Below, piece by piece: positions 46,776 to 59,053 of a DNA stretch of 64,000 nt (position 1 is the first letter of the stretch; every line of letters starts with the position of its first letter). The stretch is from Tribonema minus (lineage: Eukaryota > Sar > Xanthophyceae > Tribonematales > Tribonemataceae), in the NCBI GenBank assembly GCA_017506865.1, contig JAFCMP010000446.1, positions 558,001-622,000 of the forward strand, written 5' to 3'. Under the pieces are notes generated by a model. It made no database searches and was not told the DNA's origin. It saw only the letters and a list, made by a program, of their open reading frames with translations. Position numbers and translations under genes: made by a program.

Positions 46776-49700
46776 ATGAGGGCGGTAACGAAGGTGGCTC
46801 TGGTGCTGGGTCCGTCGAGCGTCCTGTGCTTCGTCACCCCCACCATACATCCAGTACGACAATCCAGCGCAACTGTCCTGCCAATCGCCGAGAAGTAAGC
46901 TGCACTTCAAGCACATGCTCTGTGCCTCATAGGTGGCGGCAGCCGCGACGTGCTTGATGTCGCGGCAGCGGGCATATGTGTTATTCAGGCCTTTCGTCGT
47001 GTTTCGCAATGCTGCTGGCGCCGTGCAGCCCTCGTCGATGCATCTCAATCTTCTTCAAGCGGGGATCCAATCCAGCAGCATCTGAAAAGACTCGCCACGG
47101 CTATGCGGTGCCAATCACAGGCCGCACCCGCTATTGAGGCACCAATGCGACTCCACTCATTCTGCCCAGGAACCGCGTGCCTGTGGTATACCATCTTTCT
47201 GCATTGCCGAGTACACATCCCGGACACGACAAGGGTTGCCACCGCAGCCTGATCTTGCTTCTGAGCGATTGTTTGTGCAGAGCGTCACACAGTGACGTTT
47301 CTACATTCACCCACCATCCACTCGCTGCCTCATTCCACAAATTCAGGACGATACCGGACCTGGACTTGGCGGACATTGAACAGAGCAGGTGGTCCAACCC
47401 AAGCTTCGTCAATGTGTGCGAGGAAACGGGCGTGACGCTGTCGCGCTACATGATGGAGATGGCGCGGGAAAACCCAGGTGAGCAGCAGCGCTCAGCATTG
47501 CCACTACCATGCCCGTCAGCCCACATACATGAAATTGGTGAGAGCACGGCTCAGGTTTAAAATTGAAAAAGCACGGCTTTGGTTTGAAATTGAACTGTGA
47601 TGGCATGGCGGCAGCCACGTGGTGCTGTGTGATGCACAGACACTGTAAGCCGCCTGAAAACTTAATCATCGTACTTGTTCAGTCTCTTTCTAATCGATAA
47701 TTGTTGACCTCGTGCTTATGACAGTGCAGTTGGCGGATGCACGCAACTCGCATCATAACCTGTAAATTCAGTCATCAGGAAAGCGCATGCAGACTGCGAG
47801 CGACCATAAGCAACCTGGCCCACATCACAATCAGTGGACTGCACAACAGTCACCCTTTCCATAAGTGCAAACTTGAAGTGTATGTGGCCTGTCGCAGAGC
47901 TGTTGAATGAATTCGATATTCTCACTCTCATCCTAGCCTACGCTCGCATAGCTGTTATAGGTGTAGTGCATGTTGTCATGCTAACCCTAGTGCTGGGCCC
48001 GCAGAAGTGTTGAAGGTGAAGTCCATGTCCTGCAGCGTGCATACGGCCTGCAAGACCATCACCAACCGCCTGATCACTGTCACAATCAATGAAAATGCAA
48101 GTGACACAACTTCAAATCTGAAATGCGTGTGCACCGCCTGTCGCGGAGCTATCGGAGGTGGAGTCGATATTCAGCAGCGTGCAGACGGCGTGCGAGACCA
48201 TCAGCAACCTGGTGATCACTGTCACAACCAAATGAAAAATTTGCAAGTGACACAACTTCAAACTTGAAGTTCACATGGCCATTGTGCCCCCCCCTGTCGC
48301 AGAGCTAATGGAGGAGGAGTCGATATTAGGCAGCTTGCAAACGGCGTGCAAGACCATCAGCAACCTGGCATCGACAGTCACAATCAATGGCATGCGCAAC
48401 TGTCAATCACTAAACTTCAAACTTGATGTGCATAACGCCGCGTCTGCGCCGCCCTCTCACAGAGCTATCGGAGGTGGAGTCCATATTCAGCAGCGTGCAG
48501 ACGGCGTGCAAGACCATCAGCAACCTCGTGCGGCGCAGCTCCATCCGCGGCATCACGGGTCTCGAGGACAGCGGCTCCATCAACATCCAGGGGGAGGAGC
48601 AGAAGAAGCTCGACGTGATCACCAACAACGTGCTCAAGCGCGCGCTGCAGTACACAGGCGAGTCACGCTTAATAACCCTAATCCTAACCCTATACCCAGT
48701 CCTGCATGCCTTGGGGGGATCTGTCGTGTGACTATTTTGAAGTATCGGCGTGATCAACAACAACGTGCTCAAGCGCGCGTTGCAGTACACAGGCGAGCCA
48801 CTAATTAAAATTTAACCGCAATCCTAACCCTAACCTAGCCTTACCTACCGTACACGCCTTCGGGGGGGCTGCGTCGAGTGTGCTTGTTGAAGTCAAGTAC
48901 ATGGTGGGATGATGTTCGCTCTGTGCATGCTCGAGCGCGCGCTGCAGAACACAGGTGAGGCGCACGCCGTGCGTGCAGATGAAGCATTGTACACTCTGCG
49001 ATCGCGAGCAGGGCAGAGAGTGCGCAAGAATGCCGCGCGGCACGTATTTTATCTCAACATGGAGCAATGCGTGGGTTTTCCTCTTTACCACAAGTGGGCA
49101 GGGCGATACGCAAGATCAAATGGCACATCTTGGCATTGTAGAGAATGTGTTGCTCTTTTCGCTGATAAAAGTGTCATCCTCAGCTGTGTCACCGTCAACG
49201 CTGTCGTGCGTCGGGAGCGCTTTCGCTGCAGGGTTCTCACTATAGCCGCGCTCCTCATTCAACAGGCAAGCTGGCGACGATTGCAAGCGAGGAGGAAGAT
49301 CCGCCGGTGCTGCTGGACATAAGGCCATGCGTCTGCAGCACCTCAAGCATATATTGGTTGGGGGATACACGCGCCAAGTACACTGTCTGTACTTTGAAGT
49401 ACACATCATACATATACATATTTGTCTGAGCTGCTGACGCGCGCCTCCATCCGACAGGCAAGCTGGCGACCATTGCGAGCGAGGAGGAAGATACGCCGGT
49501 GCTGCTGGACAACAGGGGCAACGCGGTGTACTCGAACGACGTGCTGCTGGAGTCGGAGGGGCGCTATGTGGCCGTCTTTGACCCCCTGGATGGGTCCAGC
49601 AACGTCGACGCTGGCATTCCAACCGGTGAGCAGGCTGGTAGTGAGCGTACGCACACAAACTTCAAAGTATACCTTAAAGTTTAGAAGTGTTATTTGTGTT

Positions 49701-52700
49701 TGACCCCCTGGATGGGTCCAGCTACGTCGACGCTGGCATTCCAACCGGTGAGCACGTAGGCGTATTCGCACCAAGTGCTTAACTCCCTTGGGCGTCGACG
49801 CTGGTATCCCCACCAGTAAGCAGCAGGCCGGTAGTGGGCGTATTTGCTCATACTATGTGGCTGTCTTGGACCCCCTCGATGGGTCAGCAATGTTGACGCT
49901 GGCATTCCCACCGGTGAGCAGGCTAGTAGTGGGCGTACGTACACATATACTTCAAGAAGTAGAAGTATTATTTGTTTTGGACCCCCTTGATGGGTCCAGC
50001 AACGTCGTCTCTGAAGTTCCAACCAGTGAGCAGGCTGGTAGTGGGCGCATTTGCACATGGTGTTTGACACCCTGAATGGGTCCAGCAATGTTGACGCTGG
50101 TATTCCAACTGGTGAGGAGGCTGGTAGTGGTCGTATGTACACACAGAAGTATTACTCGCATTGGGCACCCTGAATGGCTGCAGCAATGTGGACGCTGGTA
50201 TTCCAACCCGTGAGCAGGCTGGTAGTGGGCACAATTACACGGATTGTTTGACCCTTGACAGTTCCAGCAACGTCAAACGCTGTCACTTCAACTGGTGACG
50301 CAGGCCTGGCATGCTGGGTATGTAGGTACATCCGCATGATGCGTGCGTACATGTACTCAAACTTTTTGACCCCCCTGGTGCGTCCAGCAATGTGGACGCT
50401 GGCATTCCAACTGGTGACCAGGCTGTATGCATGCAGCATACACTTGTGGTTGTATACCTGTGGGCAGGAAACTTGTGACCAGGCTGTATGCATGTCATAT
50501 CCTTGTTTTCTAGTGTTACTTCAAAACTGTGCTGGGGCTGTTTTTTGCCCTCATGATGGGTCCAGCAATGTCGATGCTAGTATTCCTGCCGTTACTCACA
50601 ATGCTCACATATACCCCAAAGAATGTTCAACCGCCTCGATGGGTCGAGCAACATCGATGCTGGCTGTCAACTCTTCAGCAGGCCGCATGCATATCAGCAC
50701 TTTCTACCCGTGCTCATGCAACGCGCCATACAGCCATATCGCGCCTGCCGTTTGAAGTACTCTAGCTCCACAAACAGCATCCTTGCTGTGCGCAATCCAG
50801 CAGCAGCAGCAGCAGCAGCGGCAGCAGCAGCAGCGGTAGCAGCACTCAGTAGGGTATTGGGTAAACATAATCGCCTCGGCGATCACAGCCGTCGCTGTGA
50901 CCTTTGCGCCCGTGAAACCCGTCACCAGAAGAATATAAACAAGAATATATATACACACAGTTTTCGCAATGTGCTGTCAGGCTGCTCACGCCGTGCGCGT
51001 TTGCACTGCGCGCGCAGGCACCATCTTTGGCATCTTTGAATCGCCGGAGGAGTGCGAGATCGACCTGGAGGACGTAAGAAGGCATACATACCTACCTACT
51101 ATTGAATGGCCTCTTGCTCATGGGATTTGGGACTCCTGAGTGATCACTCTGTTCATGTGACTGAGAGTTGGAATCAGGGCTAGGCTTTTATTGTCATGGC
51201 TTCAGTTCATGAGACGTAGGACTCATGACTTGGGATCATGACTTGGGAGAGTTGGGGTTAGGGCTAGAATTGTCATGGCTTCAACCTTGCATTTCCATTG
51301 AGGCACCGCTGCCAGCAAAGCCTGCTGCCACAACGGCAAGCAACAGGCGGTATATGCCATTGTTGTACGCACCTGCCTGTACCGTTGTTCAGTCGTGGGC
51401 AAAAGGTTTTTGCAAACTCGATTGTGCGCGTCACGGCGCACTCACGAATCAGTGTCTCAGCCTCAAGTTTTGGTGATGCATGAGTGTACATACCTGTACC
51501 GCTACTCAAGCGTGCTCAAAAGTGATTCACGAACTTGATCATATGCCATGCCGCACTCACGAACACTGTGTCTCAACTTCAGCTTTGTATGATGCAACTC
51601 CTGAGCGCTGCTCTCAGGACACGAGTGTACACACCTGTACCGCTATTCAGAGTACTTCGCAAAATCATGCGTCATGCGCACTCACGAAATGCGGTATTTC
51701 AACATCAAGTTTTTGTGCTGCATCTGCGGAACGCGCTCTCAGGACATGGACAGCGCGTTAGTGTGCCTTCTTGCTTTTCGAGATACCTACAAAAACTGCT
51801 TCTCAGGCGCAGTCAAACAATTCACAAATTCGATCATACATTATCGTGCATTCACAAATTGTGTCTCAACTTCAAGTTTTTGTGGTACGTCTGCTGATCG
51901 CGCTCTCAGGACATGGACATCGCCGCGCGCCAGTGCCTGTCCAACACGCTGCAGCCCGGCACGCAACTGGTGGCGGCAGGGTACTGCTTATACTCATCGG
52001 CCACCACACGTGAGTTCCTGAAGAAAAAAACACCTTTCCTTTGTTTAAGTCAAGTCTCTTTATCTGGCAATTGAAATAGTGTGACGCAGCTGGTGGCGGC
52101 GGGGTACTGCTTACATTCATCGACCACCACGCGTGAGTGCACGCAAATTTGCAATGTGAATCGGCGCTGCCTTTCCATCGCGTCCGTGGCAGAGTCCCTG
52201 CGCTCAGGCTACTGTAATGTTTAAGTATTACCATGTAGTGCGGCTTGTGCTCATCAGGGACGGCATGCCACTAGTAGCGTTGGGGTACTGCTTATACTCA
52301 TCGGCCTCCACGCGTGAAATTCCTAGAACAACAACATGTTGCCTCTATGGGCGCCTGCTCTGAAGCGATTTGATCAACTGCTTGCACATGCATGTGTCTA
52401 TCAAGTGACTTAGTGTTAAAGTATTGCAGCACGCTACTGCACAGTGGGCCTAACCCCTTCCCCCCCCCCCCCCCCCACACCCCCTTCCCCCCTTCTGGCA
52501 CGCGTGCAGTGGTGTTCACAATGGGCAACGGCGTCAACGGCTTCACGCTGGATGAGCAGATTGGCGAGTTTGTGCTCACGCACCCCAACATAAGGATACC
52601 TAACCGCGGCAAGGTGCGCTCACGGTTACAATTAGGATTAAAATTAGGTTAGGGTTAGGGTTAGGTCCAAGGGGTTAAGGGTAACCCTAATCTGACAGGG

Positions 52701-54961
52701 TTAGGGTTAGGGTTAGGGACAAGGGGCTAGGGTAATTCTGACCTAAACGCCACCCACGGCAAGGTCTGCTGGAAGCTCATGTGCCTCCATTCCGCTGACA
52801 TTGCTTGGTGCTCAATCAGGGTTAGGTTCAGGTTCTGGGATGAGCGCCAATGGAACAGTCCAGTTGACCGGCGATGAACTCTACTGAACTGAACTTGTTC
52901 GCTTCAGTTTTAGGTGCAAAGGAGTGCGTATGCCAGGGCTAGCGCTTTTAAGTTCTTTCAAGCGAACGCTTAAACTCAGACGGCCTTGGCGCAACTGACT
53001 TTGGGTTTCGAGCCCTGGCTAAGTAGTTTAGCCATGGCGCAACTGGCGCAACTCTTAATAGGCTTTTAGTGCTTCTACAGTTACTGTTAAGGCTCTCGGA
53101 GCTTACAAGAGGGCTAGGGTTAGGGTCACCGGCATAACTAACCCTAGTTAAAGCACTGACCCTAGGCAAGACTCACGAGTAAACTCGCGAGTAATGAGTA
53201 ATACTCGTGAGTGAATGTGCGAGTGTCGCCAGTTGCGCCACGAGTCACTTGCCGGGGCAGCTCGCGCAACTGGCGCAACACGCTGGCGCAACGTGTTTGG
53301 CGCAAGAGTTGAGTTTAGACGCTAGCCCTGGCGTATGCACTGCAGCAAAGGCTTGCAAAGGCCTCAGTCTGCCTCCATCCGCGTCTATAGGTGTCTGCTG
53401 TGTCGCCAACCGTAACCTCAACTTAAGCCTGAACTACAAACCTGTGCTCTTGTCCAATCAGTGCGCTAGATGGCCCAGCATCAACTCTCGCCAGCCGCGA
53501 TAAACAGCCATTGTGCAACTTTCACCGTCCAATGTAGAACACACGCCTATGGCTACTGCGGTTACACAGTGTTGCGCACGCACCAGCACATGCTGGCTAG
53601 ACGCAGCCTGTCTGCGCGCAGGCTCCTCTGCACATGTGGATATTCCATACACGGACCCTCAGACGCTTTTGTTCGTGTGTTGGGCTATCACGCATGTACG
53701 CATTTATGTGCCTGCAAGCTGTATTGCGGCATGCGTTGAGTCAGGCAGGCGCTCGGTGGTGCGTACTTCGTCTGCGTGTCAGCTTGGGCGAGAGCTGTCG
53801 AGATGTATCACAAGATGCATCACGTGTGTTTCTTCAAAAACTTCTTGGTGCATCTCATATACATGCGGCGCACGCAGAGCTGAGGGCAGTTGCCGATTGC
53901 ACGCTTCCTCTCTGCGCCGCGACAGATCTACAGCTTCAACGAGTCGAACCGCAACGACTGGGACGAGCCGCTGGTGCAGTACATCAACGCGCTGCAGGTG
54001 CGCGTTGCCATCACAGGGACACTTGCAGTGATATTGTGCAGCACGCAAAAAGAAACGGGGCACGCACTCACTGTTCAGCTGTGCACAGTGACAGAGTACG
54101 GCACGCATACAGATGATGGGTATGCACTCGCTGTTCAGCTGTGAAGGCACATTTGAAGTTTGTGGCATTGCAGGCCTCGCGGTTTTTGCAGCAATGGTAG
54201 CAGTGACAGTGTGCGGCACGCATGCAAGTGATAGGGCACGCATTCACGGCTCAGCTCTGCATGCACATCTGAAGTTCGTGGCAGGCTTCGCAGTATTTGC
54301 AGTGACGACGGTAGCAGTGACAGTGTGCGGTACGCATGCAGATGATGCGGCATGCATTCACTGCTCAGCTGTGCACGCACAGTTGAAGTTCCAGTGTTAG
54401 CTTGCAGAGGTGCCTTCTGCATTGCAGCTACGTATCTGCTGTGACGGCCAGTTCAGAATCTCGGAGTGTGGACCCCCCCCCCTCTCAGCGCCGCCTTACA
54501 TGCCAGTCATAGCATAGGTAAACACATACGCAATTGCTCATCGTTTGGCGGGCAGTCAGCCTTTGTGAACTCTCCAGGATTACGAGGCATTGCTCACCTA
54601 TGCACGGCGCGTATCCAGCCTCTGCTCATCTGTTCCAGTTGCAGAAACAGTGACGTCATGCTGCATGAAAGCCGCCAATTGCAACTACAGCAGCGTGTCT
54701 TGTGTGACTGCAACTTCAACATGGCAGTGCTCAGTGCTGCAGTACATACCCACAAACGTCACCAGTATATACACAACGAATGAAAGCTCGTAGGCGCGTA
54801 CCACATCAGCAAACTGCAAAGAGTCGCCTCTTCAGGTCAAGTGCCAGCTCTCACACTGGCCTTTTCCGTGTTGCCTCTTTCGCAAGCTGAGCAATCCGTA
54901 GCGTGTGCAGGCGAGCGCTGCTGTCATCAGCATTCATCTATTCTCACGCGTACATTTTTTG

Positions 54962-54992
<31 letters not shown>

Positions 54993-57900
54993 TGCCGCTG
55001 CTGCTCGCTGTGACGCTGCTCGCTGCTGCAGGCCGGTAAGGGCGAGAGCGGCAAGCGCTACTCCAGCCGTTACATCGGTGAGCGCTGACGCTTGTGGCAG
55101 TGCTCACCCTAAATCATAGGCCCAGGGTCTGCGGCTAACGTCAAGATTAGGGTCGTCACAGTGTCCCGCTGGCAACCAGATTATGGCGTGTGCTGCTGTT
55201 TCTTGGCAGCAGTTTCATGGCGATGTTGAGCCAACGCTTGCTACTGCCCGTCAACGCGCACTGTGCCTCCGCGGTTGGCAAGCAGTGCACTTCATAGCGC
55301 TCTCCGATGTCGTTGGACTCTGGCCCAGTGGGATGGGAATTTGCGCGCGCACGCAACAGAGCACTAGCTGCTAGGCAGCACTTTCATGATGGTCAGCAGC
55401 GAATGCATTGCTACTGCCCGTTTGCGCGCACTGTGCCTCCGCGCGCGACAAGCAGTCTGTAACTGGCAACTGGACTTTGGCACAGTGAGCGGCGTTTTGT
55501 GAGCGGCGTTTGTGCACGTTAGGGTTAGGGTTTGATTAGGGTTCGGTACTTGCGGCAGAGCGCTGGCTGTTGACCTGCCTACACACCGAGAGAGATTGGA
55601 CCGCACTCACATGCGGGGCCAGGTTTAAGGTTACGCATTAAGGAGCATGGCAATGTAAACTCCAAGCGCTTGCAGTTTGTGTGAGCCGCTGCAGCTTGTC
55701 CTCTTCCCGATCAGCCGCTGCCCGCTGCAGAACTTTGCAGCATCTTGAGTATCCATGTAAGACATTAGAAGGGATGCTGATGTTTTCCATACTCTTTTTC
55801 CCGGCCGCAAGCAGCGCTCCGCTCCCCGCCCCGCTCTCACTGCCAGTGTCTCGAGTGCACCCGTACCCCCGCCCCTGATGCTAACCCTAGGCGCTCTGCA
55901 TGCTGCATGCCCTGCGCGCGACAGGGAGTATGGTGGCGGACGTCCACCGTACGCTGCTCTACGGCGGCATCTTCGGCTACCCCGCGGACAAGAAGAACAT
56001 GGACGGTGCGCACGCAAACTCGACTTGAATGTTATGTTGAAATTTGTGTGTGAGACCATGTTGAAGTCGGAAATTGGACAGCAGCGGCGGACCTTTTTGA
56101 CCGCCATTTGTCCTGATTATACTCAGTTAACAGGGTGCATGCTGCATGGCACATACAATGACGACAGCAACGTGTGGCATGTACTACTGTAGCAGTACGC
56201 AGACGATCATGCGGGATGCTTGCATGAGCTGAGGAAGCACATGGATGCTTACTAAGTCAGCGCCAGTGCCTTTGTTATCAATGGGGGCCACTGCCTGCAT
56301 AACTACATGCGCACACGCACGCATGAGCTTGATGATAGCTCTTTCTGGCATGGTGGCGCGTGTGTGGTGCGCACAGTGCCCATTACATATCTATGTACTT
56401 CGTGTTGAAGCACTTACATGCACGAGCTTGCTTTCGGCGCTTTCTTGCGTGGCGGTGAGCAGGCAAGCTGCGCCTCCTGTACGAGGCTGCGTCCATGTTG
56501 AAGTACACAAGTTAAAAGTACTCATATCAGCCTCGCTTTTTAGCGCTTCCTTGCGTGGTGGTGTTTAGGCAAGCTGCACTCCTGTATGAGGCTGCGCCCA
56601 TGTTGAAGTACACAAGTTAAAGTACTCATATCAGCTCGCTTTTTAGCGCTTCCTTGCGTGGTGGTGTTTAGGCAGGCTGCACTACAGTATGAGGCTGCGC
56701 CCATGTTGAAGTACATGAGTTGAAGTCCTCACAAGGCTCGCTTTTGGCGCTTTCTTGCGTGGTAGTGATTAGGCAAGCTGCGTCCTCTGTACAAGGCTGC
56801 GCCCGTGTCGAAGTACACGAGTTGAAGTACTCACAAGGCTCGCTTTTGGCGCTTTCTTGCGTGGTGGTGATTAGGCCAGCTGCGTCCTCTGTACAAGGCT
56901 GCGCCCGTGTTGAAGTACACAAGTTGAAGTACTAACATCAGCTCGCTTTTGGCGCTTTCTTGCGTGGTGGCGATTAGGCAAGCTGCGCCTTCTGTACGAG
57001 GCTGCGCCGATGGCCTTCCTGGTGGAGCAGGCAGGGGGGCTGGCCCTCACGGGGAAGACACGTATCATGGACCTCAAGCCCAAGAAGGTGAGCGTGCGCT
57101 ATGGTATGTATAGTCTACATCGAAGTGTACAGTTTTGAAGGATATGCTCGGTGTATGATGCACGGGGAAGATGCGCATCATGGATATCAAGCTCAAGAAG
57201 GTGAGCATACGCCATGGTATGTATGTATGTGTCTCATGCGGCAAAAATCACACCACATGATGCACTCTATGGTCACAATGAAGCCCATGATGAACGGGGA
57301 AGACGCGCATCATGGACTCAAGCCCAAGAAGGTGAGCATTGGCAATGGTATGTATATACTTTGAAGTATGTGCTTTACGCAGCGTAAATTACGTTACATA
57401 ATGAAGGCCACGTTTGCACTTGGAAGTATTAATCAGTATACTTCAGAAGTACGACGAACAGGGAAGACACGCATCATGAAGTTCGGACCAGATAATGCTG
57501 TGAGGGTCACGTAGTCCGCCTATATATACGCAGAACTTGAAAGGGACAAGACCCGTTTCAAAGATTGCAAGCCGCAAAGAAGGCGAGCAATCGCTATGAG
57601 ATAGACGTACGGGGAGTGCGTTTTTTGGCGAAGATGCGCATCATGCACCTCAAGCCCAAGAAGATGAGCGTGCGCAATGGCATTCATGAGCTTTGCGTCA
57701 CACAATGTAGTCTACACTCGCAATGACGCGCATGCTAAACGGGGACAACGTGCATCACAGGCCTCAAACGCCAGGAGCGAGCATACGCGCCATGTGTGTA
57801 CATGCATATGCTAAAGGTACAGACTGTTGTCATGCACGGATGTGCCTCAAACGCACAGCATGACCCCAAGCTCAGGAAGGTGATGAGCATACCCCATGAG

Positions 57901-59053
57901 CTTCAGTTACATGATGTAGTCTGCAGATACACGTTGAAGTTTTCGCCTCCAATTTCAGCGGGACCGGTGCAAATTGTGGATTTCAAGCCCCACAAGCCTT
58001 GGCACAAGGTTCGTTATTGCCGTTTCTGTGACACCTCTCAACAACTTGAGCACATGCCACGCATCTCATGCAGCAGCGGCTCCGTCTCAAGCATGTGCTG
58101 CCTGCGTCGCCTGATGATCGTTGACATGCTGTCTCGATGCTGAAGTCATTGTCACCTTTGCACTAGCCACCGCTCATAGCAACTACTTCAAGCGATTGCG
58201 GGGGGCGGGAGGGGCTGGGGTGGAGGGCTAATCGCCTCACTCGTTGCGTCTTTCACTTCGACACGTGTGCCAGCTTGGCATGCATCCCAGGCATCCCCTC
58301 AACGAACAATGTCAGATCACAAAGGAGTACTCGCGGCAGCTGCGTAACCACTGGCTACCGCACTATGGCTGGCCCATCCTGCGCTGCAACCACTGATTGT
58401 CAACCGCGTGCGCTGCAGAAAGGCTGGCCTATTCTGCGCTGCGGCCACTGATTGTCATCCATGTGTGCTGCAAAAACACTGGCAACCGCACCATGGCCAG
58501 TCCATTTGCGCGCTGCAATCACCACTGATCGCCGAGCGTGTGACCTGCCTGCGCTGCAAAAACACTGACCATTCTGCGCTGGGACCACTGACTGCCGGCC
58601 GCGTGACGTCATGCTGAGCGCTGCTGCACCACACAGCACCAGTTCAATCAGGCCACGTGCTGTCGGCAGTAGAATTTGACGCAGCCAATGTCCACATTGT
58701 GCAGGTCCACCAGTGCGTGCTGTGCATCGCTTCAACACGTGCGCCAGCTTGGCTTGCATGCCAGGCAGCCCTCGGCGAACAATGTCAGATCATAACAGCC
58801 ACTTGTCAGATCATGAAACACCACTTGTGGCGCCCGCAATCACGCCGGGTACCGCCCTTTGCGCTGCAACCACTGATTGTCGATTGCGTGATGTGCGTGT
58901 GCTGCCGCCGCCGCCATGCAGGTCCACCAGCGCGTGCCGTGCATCCTGGGGAGCCGCGACGACGTCGCCGAGATGCGCAAGTACTACGAGACCATGTCTA
59001 GCGCGGAGCTCGATGCGCGCTGCGCGTCGCGTCTCACCGAAGAAGCCGAGTAG
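46776..59053 (+). CDS. FBP: Fructose-1,6-bisphosphatase, plastid-type
   Basis: Hydrolyses fructose 1,6-bisphosphate to fructose 6-phosphate and phosphate. Coding exons: 46776-46894, 47347-47477, 48463-48657, 49458-49625, 51018-51073, 51910-52009, 52510-52613, 53926-53997, 55032-55077, 55925-56005, 56978-57087, 58922-59053; every phase closes, 437 residues. Residues 1-18 form a signal peptide, and C18^F19-VTP matches the heterokont plastid-entry motif. Metal and substrate motifs are ASEEED (155-160), [11 protein letters not shown] (189-199), [25 protein letters not shown] and [19 protein letters not shown]. The redox loop is present but short: Cys217 (PEEC) and Cys232 (ARQC) match the thioredoxin-controlled pair of plant plastid enzymes, while the third Cys of those is Leu237. 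Intron 3 uses a GC donor (GCGAGT at 48658). Nearly all introns carry copies of exon edges. The family call is secure; plastid location is inferred from the presequence. Confidence 0.95.
48000..48375 (+). repeat. Three decayed upstream copies of FBPase exon 3 start
   Basis: Copies of the start of exon 3 (coding [22 protein letters not shown]) lie at about 48003-48070, 48138-48215 and 48297-48373, before the true exon at 48463. Each keeps a CGCAG or CGGAG acceptor region, and the spacers repeat GTCACAATCAATG and ACTTCAAACTTGA. Spacing is about 130-165 bp. Confidence 0.9.
48725..48960 (+). repeat. Two downstream copies of FBPase exon 3 end
   Basis: The exon end (coding [12 protein letters not shown]) recurs at about 48750-48797 and, more decayed, 48915-48957. 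The first copy keeps the GC donor (CAGGCGAG) of the true exon; the second has a standard GT (CAGGTGAG). The intervening DNA in both cases carries a CCCTAACCCTA-like tract. Confidence 0.85.
49255..49322 (+). repeat. Upstream copy of FBPase exon 4 start
   Basis: The segment repeats ACAGGCAAGCTGGCGAC and the following codons ([16 protein letters not shown]), about 200 bp before the true exon 4 at 49458. It is disrupted at the end. Confidence 0.85.
49685..50690 (+). repeat. Ten copies of FBPase exon 4 end in intron 4
   Basis: The last 50-60 bases of exon 4 (coding [17 protein letters not shown]) plus the donor GGTGAGCAGGCTGGTAG are repeated at about 49700, 49785, 49865, 49975, 50065, 50160, 50247, 50368, 50550 and 50630, at roughly 80-180 bp spacing, before intron 4 continues to exon 5 at 51018. 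The copies decay with distance; several keep an intact GTGAG donor. Confidence 0.95.
51600..52320 (+). repeat. Copies of FBPase exon 6 on both sides
   Basis: The acceptor CTCTCAGGACA with the first codons is copied at about 51612 and 51738 before the true exon 6 (51910-52009). The exon end (coding [15 protein letters not shown]) and its CACGTGAG donor are copied at about 52083-52136 and 52262-52316. Confidence 0.85.
52640..52720. repeat. TTAGGG tracts in FBPase intron 7
   Basis: 52646-52665 and 52697-52718 carry TTAGGG units in the G-rich orientation, separated by a single inverted AACCCTAA piece. They lie 30-110 bp downstream of the donor at 52614. Confidence 0.85.
56440..56977 (+). repeat. 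Five tandem copies of FBPase exon 11 acceptor
   Basis: Copies starting at about 56461, 56572, 56670, 56772 and 56875 repeat the acceptor and first 35 bases of exon 11 (coding [10 protein letters not shown]) with a nearly constant period of about 100 bp up to the true start at 56978. Each unit also contains TGTTGAAGTACAC..AGTT and TCGCTTTT.GCGC. Most keep the TTAGGCAAGCTGC or GCAGGCAAGCTGC junction. Confidence 0.95.
57140..57905 (+). repeat. Six downstream copies of FBPase exon 11 end
   Basis: Copies of the exon end (coding [13 protein letters not shown]) and donor AAGAAGGTGAGC lie at about 57160-57203, 57294-57333, 57454-57495, 57628-57668, 57735-57775 and 57850-57885. They are increasingly decayed with distance from the true donor at 57088, and each is followed by a GCCATGGTATGTATG-like stretch. 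Confidence 0.9.
58680..58735 (+). repeat. Upstream copy of FBPase exon 12 start
   Basis: GTGCAGGTCCACCAGTGCGT and following bases repeat the acceptor and start of exon 12 (VHQRVPCI, here VHQCVLCI), 240 bp before the true start at 58922. Flanking text with GCGCTGC.ACCACTGATTGTC also recurs several times between 58380 and 58885. Confidence 0.85.

Noticed and set aside
49690-50142. Minus-strand 150-codon frame with a repeated peptide
   Set aside because: Antisense of the ten-copy FBPase exon 4 array; the repeated peptide is the array read backwards.
57093-57400. Separate short gene with MHGEDAHHG-like repeats
   Set aside because: It is the decayed copies of FBPase exon 11 end read out of frame.
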